Assembly: GCA_028279995.1 (NCBI GenBank)
Contig: JANQMQ010000323.1
Location: 1 to 9,567 of the forward strand
From: Candidatus Phaeomarinibacter sp.
Lineage (GTDB): Bacteria; Pseudomonadota; Alphaproteobacteria; CGMCC-115125
Length of the DNA: 9,567 nt
Direction of reading: 5' to 3'
Made by a program: the position numbers and the translations under genes. The notes beneath the pieces are model-generated. The model had not been told where the DNA came from, made no database searches, and saw only the letters and a program-made list of their open reading frames with translations. Of the stretch, positions 5,632 through 9,567 are shown piece by piece; the stretch's first letter is position 1, and each line of letters begins with the position of its first letter.

Positions 5632-7284
5632 CTACTCAGCCGCACCTTTCTCCAGATTTGCTGTCGGCAATTCGTATCCCTCAAAGGTCTTGCGCAGCGC
5701 CAGCTTCTGGATCTTGCCTGTAGCCGTGTGCGGAATCTCATCCACAAACGTCACATCGTCCGGCATCCACCACTTGGCGATCTTGCCCTCCATGTACCCC
5801 AGAATGTCTTCCTTGGTTGGAGACTTGCCTTCGGCGGGAATTACAATCAGCAGCGGGCGTTCGTCCCATTTGGGATGTGCAACACCAATGACGGCTGCTT
5901 CCTGCACATCAGGATGACCTACAGCTACATTCTCAAGCTCAATGGATGAAATCCACTCGCCGCCGGACTTGATTACATCCTTGGCACGGTCGGTGATGTT
6001 CATGAAGCCGTCGGCATCAATGGTTGCGACGTCGCCGGTATCAAACCATCCTTCGTCATCAAGAATGTTACCGCCTTCTCCCTTGAGGTAGGACCCGGAA
6101 ATGGCCGGCCCGCGAACCATAAGATGGCCGAATGCCACACCGTCACGCGGGAGCTCCTTGCCGTCATCATCAGTGATTTTCATCTCAACGGTGTAGATCG
6201 GCCGGCCTTGCTTCACCTTCACGTCGATCTGTTTCTCCAGAGGCAGGTCTTCCATCCCGGCCTTAAGAGAGCCAAGAGTGCCCATTGGCGACAGTTCCGT
6301 CATGCCCCAGGCATGGAACACCTGCACATCGAAGTCTTTTTCAAAGGCTTCGATCATGAAACGCGGCGCAGCCGAACCGCCGATGACCACACGATTCAGA
6401 GCCGGCAGCTTCTTGTCCTCAGCCTGCAGGTACTGAAGAAGCATCAGCCAAACGGTCGGTACAGCTGCGGTGATGCTGACTTTCTCCGTATCCAGAAGTT
6501 CATAGATGCTCTCACCATCCATATTGGCACCAGGCATGACGAGCTTGGAGCCTGATGCCGGCGCCGCAAAGGCTATACCCCATGCATTGGCATGGAACAT
6601 GGGCACAACCGGCAGCACATTGTCGACGGAGCGCATGCCAATGGCATCGGCATTGTTTACGGCCAGCGCATGCAGAACATTTGAGCGGTGCGAATATAGA
6701 ACGCCCTTTGGATTGCCCGTGGTGCCAGATGTATAGCAAAGGCCACACGCATCAGTTTCGTCGACTTGTGCCCAGGTAAAATCGTCCGAGTGCGAATTGA
6801 TCAGGGTCTCATAGCAATGCGCATTCTTGAGCTTCGTCTCCGGCATGTGATCTTCGTCACACATGATGATGACGTGCTCGAGTTTCGGCAGCTGATCCGC
6901 AATACCTTCGATGATCGGGACGAAGGTAAGGTCAACAAAAATGATCCGGTCTTCGGCGTGGTTTGCAATGTACACCAACTGTTCTGCAAACAGGCGAGGG
7001 TTGAGCGTGTGGCAGACAGCCCCCATACCCATGATGCCATACCAAGCTTCTAGATGACGGTCGGTATTCCACGCCATGGTGGCTACGACATCTCCCTTGG
7101 AAATGCCAAAACCGGTCAGTGCGTTCGCAATTTTGCGCGCCCGGGAATGGACCTGTTTGTAAGTTGAGCGGCGGATCGGACCTTCAACCGAACGCGTAAC
7201 AATCTCGCGATCACCATGGTACATCGCAGCGTGATCAATGATTGAGTGGACCAGAAGCGGCCAATCCTGCATCAAACCCTTCAT
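5632..7284 (-). CDS. AMP-forming fatty-acyl-CoA ligase (AlkK/DmdB-like acyl-CoA synthetase)
   Basis: This 550-aa enzyme of the ANL superfamily activates a carboxylic acid with ATP to the acyl-adenylate, then transfers it to CoA. All core motifs are intact: the phosphate-binding [11 protein letters not shown] (184-194), WGMTE (326-330), DTGD (415-418), the hinge [15 protein letters not shown] (432-446) and the catalytic lysine K524 in TATGKIQKL. The opening [20 protein letters not shown] and overall length resemble the medium/long-chain AlkK-type ligases and the methylthiopropionate ligase DmdB; motif reading cannot separate these substrates. The protein should be cytoplasmic or membrane-peripheral. 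The ATG at 7284 has GGGAG (CTCCC at 7294-7298 on the plus strand) 9 nt upstream; an open frame reaching to 7605 would add 107 non-homologous residues and run through the divergent promoter, so it is not used. The gene is divergent from the amidase. Confidence 0.93.
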   Translation of the reverse strand: MKGLMQDWPLLVHSIIDHAAMYHGDREIVTRSVEGPIRRSTYKQVHSRARKIANALTGFGISKGDVVATMAWNTDRHLEAWYGIMGMGAVCHTLNPRLFAEQLVYIANHAEDRIIFVDLTFVPIIEGIADQLPKLEHVIIMCDEDHMPETKLKNAHCYETLINSHSDDFTWAQVDETDACGLCYTSGTTGNPKGVLYSHRSNVLHALAVNNADAIGMRSVDNVLPVVPMFHANAWGIAFAAPASGSKLVMPGANMDGESIYELLDTEKVSITAAVPTVWLMLLQYLQAEDKKLPALNRVVIGGSAAPRFMIEAFEKDFDVQVFHAWGMTELSPMGTLGSLKAGMEDLPLEKQIDVKVKQGRPIYTVEMKITDDDGKELPRDGVAFGHLMVRGPAISGSYLKGEGGNILDDEGWFDTGDVATIDADGFMNITDRAKDVIKSGGEWISSIELENVAVGHPDVQEAAVIGVAHPKWDERPLLIVIPAEGKSPTKEDILGYMEGKIAKWWMPDDVTFVDEIPHTATGKIQKLALRKTFEGYELPTANLEKGAAE

Positions 7285-7492
7285 GGGGCTAATCTCCCTG
7301 TTAACCGAGTGCGCGTGACCGTTGCCCGCGCCCTTATTGATTGCATGGTCTTTTTGCCTGCCGCATGGTGGCGGGCCAGCATTTGGCGGTACTTTAGGCG
7401 AGCCGGGCCTTCGGCTCAACGCGGCAATCGCACTGGAACGCAAAAAACAGTTCTGGCAAAAACACTTACTGGAACAAGAGGAAACCCGTCCG
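7285..7492. promoter_or_regulatory. Divergent region between acyl-CoA ligase and amidase, with hairpins and an imperfect tandem repeat
   Basis: This 208-bp gap must hold both promoters. On the plus strand GCCTGCC (7356-7362) pairs with GGCGGGC (7370-7376, one G-U) around a 7-nt loop. GAGCCG (7400-7405) pairs perfectly with CGGCTC (7412-7417) around GGCCTT. Just before the amidase ribosome binding site lies an imperfect tandem repeat with period 16: units begin GCAAAAA at 7440 and 7456 and end CTGG at 7456 and 7472. Neither hairpin is followed by a U-run, so they look like leader structures or operators rather than terminators. No clear -35/-10 pair was found. Confidence 0.4.
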
Positions 7493-8953
7493 ATGAGCGA
7501 CATCACCTTCGCCCCGGCCCATGTATTGGCTGCCATGATCCGCCGACGGGAGGTATCGTCAGTTGAGCTGCTGGAACATCTCATCAGCAGGTACGAAGCA
7601 CACAACCCCTCACTGAATGCGATTGTGGCGACAGATTTCGAGCGCGCGCTTGCTCAGGCTGAGGAGGCTGACCACGCCCTTTCACGCGGTTATATCTGGG
7701 GACCATATCATGGCATTCCCCTGACGATTAAGGATGCGCTGGAGACGGAAGGGCTCGTCACCACTGGCGGGTCGCCGGACTTTGCGCAACATGTTCCTGG
7801 TAGCGACGCCGATGCTGTGGCGCGCATCAAGGCTGCCGGTGCAATTGTCTTTGGGAAAACAAACGTCCCCTTCTTTTCAGGTGACCTGCAGAGCTACAAC
7901 GACGTTTACGGCACGACGAACAATCCCTGGGATGTGAGCTGCGGACCCGGCGGCTCCTCCGGCGGAGCCGCTGCAGCCCTTGCTGCCGGTCTGACCCCTC
8001 TGGAAATCGGCTCGGACATCGGCGGCTCTATCAGGACACCCGCGCACCTGTGTGGTGTCTTCGGCCACAAACCTAGTTTCGACCTTGTTTCTAAACGCGG
8101 TCATGTGCCCGGGTTGCCGGGCGCCCTGTTTCAGAGTGATCTTTCGGTCGTTGGCCCGCTGGCAAGGTCCGCGCGGGATCTGGAGATCGCGTTGTCAATG
8201 ATCATGGGTCCGAACGACTTTGACGCGGTAGGCCTTGCCCATGCGCTGCCGGAACCCCGCGCCCGCGATCCTCGTGAACTCACAATCGCAACATGGTTTG
8301 ATGATCCATCGTTCCCGGTGGCGGCTGAAAACGTGAAGCTGATGGAGGGTGCTGCTGATGCGCTTGAGCAAGCCGGAGCTGTTGTTCATCGCGACGCGCG
8401 ACCGGACTTCACATTCGATGAGGCGTTCGAGATCTATGCCATTCTTCTGCATGCAGGAACGACACGTGGCTTCCCGGCGCCTGTCCTTGAGCGGATGCGC
8501 GAAACGGCAAAAACACTTGATACATCAGACAAGTCGCATCAGGCCCTCCAGGCCCGTGCCGCCTCATTGACCCACCATGAGTGGCTTGTCTGGAAAGAGG
8601 CACAAGCACAGATGCGCGCCAAGTGGGCTGACTTCTTCGAGACGTATGATGCCGTTCTCATGGCCGTGGCACCTGTTTCCGCTTTTCCACACGATCACCA
8701 GTCGAACTTTCACAAACGCACCTTGTCGGTGAATGGTGAAACCCGCCCCTATCTGGATCTTGTCAGTTGGGCCGGGCTGCCACTGGTATCCTATCTTCCA
8801 AGCAGTGCCGTCCCAGTTGGCCGAACCAAAGCAGGATTGCCTGTGGGTCTTCAGGTGGTTGGTCCTTATCTCGAAGACCTCACGACCATTGCCATAGCCA
8901 GCATGCTTGAGAACGAGCTTGATGGATTCGTGGCGCCACCTGCTTATAGCTAA
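7493..8953 (+). CDS. Amidase-signature family hydrolase
   Basis: This 486-aa enzyme carries the full Ser-cisSer-Lys triad of the amidase signature family: K80 in HGIPLTIKDALETEG, cis-Ser S155 in GPGGSSGGAAAALAAG (151-166) and nucleophile S179 in GSDIGGSIRTPAHLCG (173-188). The 24-residue gap between the two serines equals that of fatty acid amide hydrolase. Family members hydrolyse amides (amino-acid, aryl or fatty-acid amides) or form the GatA subunit of tRNA amidotransferase. No gatB or gatC neighbours are present and the opening MSDITFAPAHVLAAMIRRRE fits stand-alone amidases, so GatA is unlikely; the substrate is unknown. GAGGA (7478-7482) lies 10 nt upstream of the ATG. An open frame extending back to 7322 covers the divergent promoter and was rejected. 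The DUF6614-like gene follows after 42 nt, probably in one operon. Confidence 0.92.
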   Translation: MSDITFAPAHVLAAMIRRREVSSVELLEHLISRYEAHNPSLNAIVATDFERALAQAEEADHALSRGYIWGPYHGIPLTIKDALETEGLVTTGGSPDFAQHVPGSDADAVARIKAAGAIVFGKTNVPFFSGDLQSYNDVYGTTNNPWDVSCGPGGSSGGAAAALAAGLTPLEIGSDIGGSIRTPAHLCGVFGHKPSFDLVSKRGHVPGLPGALFQSDLSVVGPLARSARDLEIALSMIMGPNDFDAVGLAHALPEPRARDPRELTIATWFDDPSFPVAAENVKLMEGAADALEQAGAVVHRDARPDFTFDEAFEIYAILLHAGTTRGFPAPVLERMRETAKTLDTSDKSHQALQARAASLTHHEWLVWKEAQAQMRAKWADFFETYDAVLMAVAPVSAFPHDHQSNFHKRTLSVNGETRPYLDLVSWAGLPLVSYLPSSAVPVGRTKAGLPVGLQVVGPYLEDLTTIAIASMLENELDGFVAPPAYS

Positions 8954-8995
8954 ATCCAGTTACTGCACATTGTTTGATCCTTCGGAGCGTATGTC

Positions 8996-9346
8996 ATGGA
9001 CGTCTATCACGGCTTCTTCGACCTTGAGGCAGGTCAGTCTGATGTCATGTTCGCCGATGATCTGAGCGCATTTCTGGATTTCCTGAAATCGGAGGGTCGC
9101 ATTGAAGGATGGCGCCTCATGCGTCGCAAGCTTGGTCTGGGCCCGAGTGAAATGGGTGAGTTTCACCTCATGATTGAGGTCACCGATCTTGCACAATTGG
9201 ACAGTGCTTTTGCATCTGTCTCAGAACGTGCTGGTGATATTGAGCGAAAGCATGCCCAGGTCAACCAGCAGATTCGGCGCGTAACCTTTGCCCTTTATCG
9301 GGATTTTCCGGACCCACACCGCACGCGTGGCGAGGAGCAGTTCTAG
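8996..9346 (+). CDS. Small conserved protein, DUF6614-like
   Basis: This 116-aa soluble protein has no signal peptide or membrane segment. Visible blocks are MDVYHGFFDLEAGQSDVMFA (1-20), GRIEGWRLMRRKLGLGPSEM (34-53), GEFHLMIEVTDLAQLDSAF (54-72) and LYRDFPDPH (100-108). From memory this wording matches the DUF6614 family of short alphaproteobacterial proteins, but I could not check it. The alternating strand-helix pattern (HGFFDL, then a helix, then EFHLMIEV, then a helix) suggests a ferredoxin-like alpha-beta barrel of the kind found in dimeric small-ligand proteins; that fold is inference. GGAG (8984-8987) lies 8 nt upstream. The gene follows the amidase by 42 nt, and an operonic partner role is plausible. 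Its stop is 2 nt from the stop of the opposing SDR-like gene. Confidence 0.75.
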   Translation: MDVYHGFFDLEAGQSDVMFADDLSAFLDFLKSEGRIEGWRLMRRKLGLGPSEMGEFHLMIEVTDLAQLDSAFASVSERAGDIERKHAQVNQQIRRVTFALYRDFPDPHRTRGEEQF

Positions 9347-9348
9347 TC

Positions 9349-9567
9349 TTATTCGCCCTCAGGGAATCCTGAACTCAACGCTGCCACCGTCTCTTCGAAT
9401 TTCGATCGAGTGCTCGCATCGGGAACAATACAGTGCGGCTCATTGGCTTCGATCGATGCAATCGCGCGCGCAGCAACATGCTCTACCGTCATACCTTCGT
9501 TTCGCCAATACGCGCCGGCTTCTTCGGGCTGATGGCGAGGGCCACCAAACTTTTCAGGGCGTGAACG
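9349..9567 (-). CDS. Probable short-chain dehydrogenase/reductase, C-terminal end (gene runs off the window)
   Basis: The minus strand is open from the window edge to a TAA at 9349-9351, giving 72 residues. They start RSRPEKFGGPRHQPEEAGAY, then NEGMTVEHVAARAIASIEAN, EPHCIVPDASTRSKFEETVA and a short acidic end. The segment of the type GMTVEHVAARAIASIEANE followed by a beta-strand (HCIVPD) is what follows the substrate loop in many NAD(P)-dependent SDR enzymes; the cofactor and catalytic motifs (TGxxxGxG, YxxxK) are outside the window. The family call therefore rests on the tail only. Coding use is consistent with neighbours. It converges on the DUF6614-like gene with a 2-nt gap. Confidence 0.55.
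   Translation of the reverse strand, partial: RSRPEKFGGPRHQPEEAGAYWRNEGMTVEHVAARAIASIEANEPHCIVPDASTRSKFEETVAALSSGFPEGE

Noticed and set aside
7356..7417. Intrinsic terminator upstream of the amidase
   Set aside because: Two hairpins are visible but neither is followed by a T-run on the plus strand, and the T-run at 7350-7355 precedes the first stem.
7322..7492. 57-residue extension of the amidase
   Set aside because: The extension crosses the divergent promoter and has no homology-like features; GAGGA at 7478-7482 supports the ATG at 7493.
7285..7605. 107-residue extension of the acyl-CoA ligase
   Set aside because: Family proteins begin near MQDWPLL; GGGAG lies before the ATG at 7284, and the extension overlaps the amidase coding start antisense.
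1..9567. Mobile element, CRISPR array, toxin-antitoxin or defence system
   Set aside because: No transposase, integrase, direct-repeat array, restriction, nuclease-effector or toxin motif was seen on either strand; the genes are ordinary metabolic families.

Overview
The window looks like a chromosomal stretch of an alphaproteobacterium. This is inferred from moderately high GC, the mix of paralogue-rich families (PhnB-like VOC, GST, AMP-forming acyl-CoA ligase, amidase, SDR, DUF1499) and protein wording typical of marine Hyphomicrobiales/Parvibaculaceae-like genomes; the exact taxon cannot be fixed from the sequence alone. No rRNA, tRNA, CRISPR array, transposase, integrase or phage gene was seen.

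Layout. 1-140 (-) is the N-terminal end of a TetR regulator. It is divergent from a VOC/PhnB-like protein (202-657) and, 61 nt further on, a PLP-dependent decarboxylase/lyase of the sphingosine-phosphate-lyase/glutamate-decarboxylase fold (719-1969). A near-perfect 16-bp palindrome in the 61-bp divergent gap is a good candidate for the TetR operator. 1970-2370 is a 401-bp non-coding stretch with an AT-rich patch, nested inverted repeats and two hairpins. The last hairpin contains the ribosome binding site of a 64-aa single-pass membrane protein (2371-2565), which is followed by a Rho-independent terminator. A GST (2691-3302, -) converges on that terminator.

Divergent from the GST is a two-gene unit: a small PGPGW-like membrane protein (3458-3853) overlapping by 8 nt a LACTB2-type metallo-beta-lactamase-fold hydrolase (3846-4754). 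The stop codon of the hydrolase interlocks through a shared CTAG with that of a membrane-anchored DUF1499 protein (4751-5509, -). Upstream of DUF1499 on the same strand is an AMP-forming fatty-acyl-CoA ligase (5632-7284, -). Divergent from the ligase is an amidase-signature hydrolase (7493-8953) followed by a small DUF6614-like protein (8996-9346). That gene abuts, tail to tail, the C-terminal end of a probable SDR oxidoreductase (9349-9567, -).

How it fits together. Most genes are single metabolic or detoxification enzymes in one- or two-gene units with alternating orientation, typical of ordinary core or peripheral metabolism rather than a defence island or mobile element. No complete novel multi-gene system is evident. 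The most unusual element is the small membrane-protein gene at 2371-2565, with its long structured leader and a hairpin sequestering its Shine-Dalgarno sequence. Next are the TetR/VOC/PLP-enzyme divergon and a possible 37-codon coupled ORF between the acyl-CoA ligase and DUF1499.
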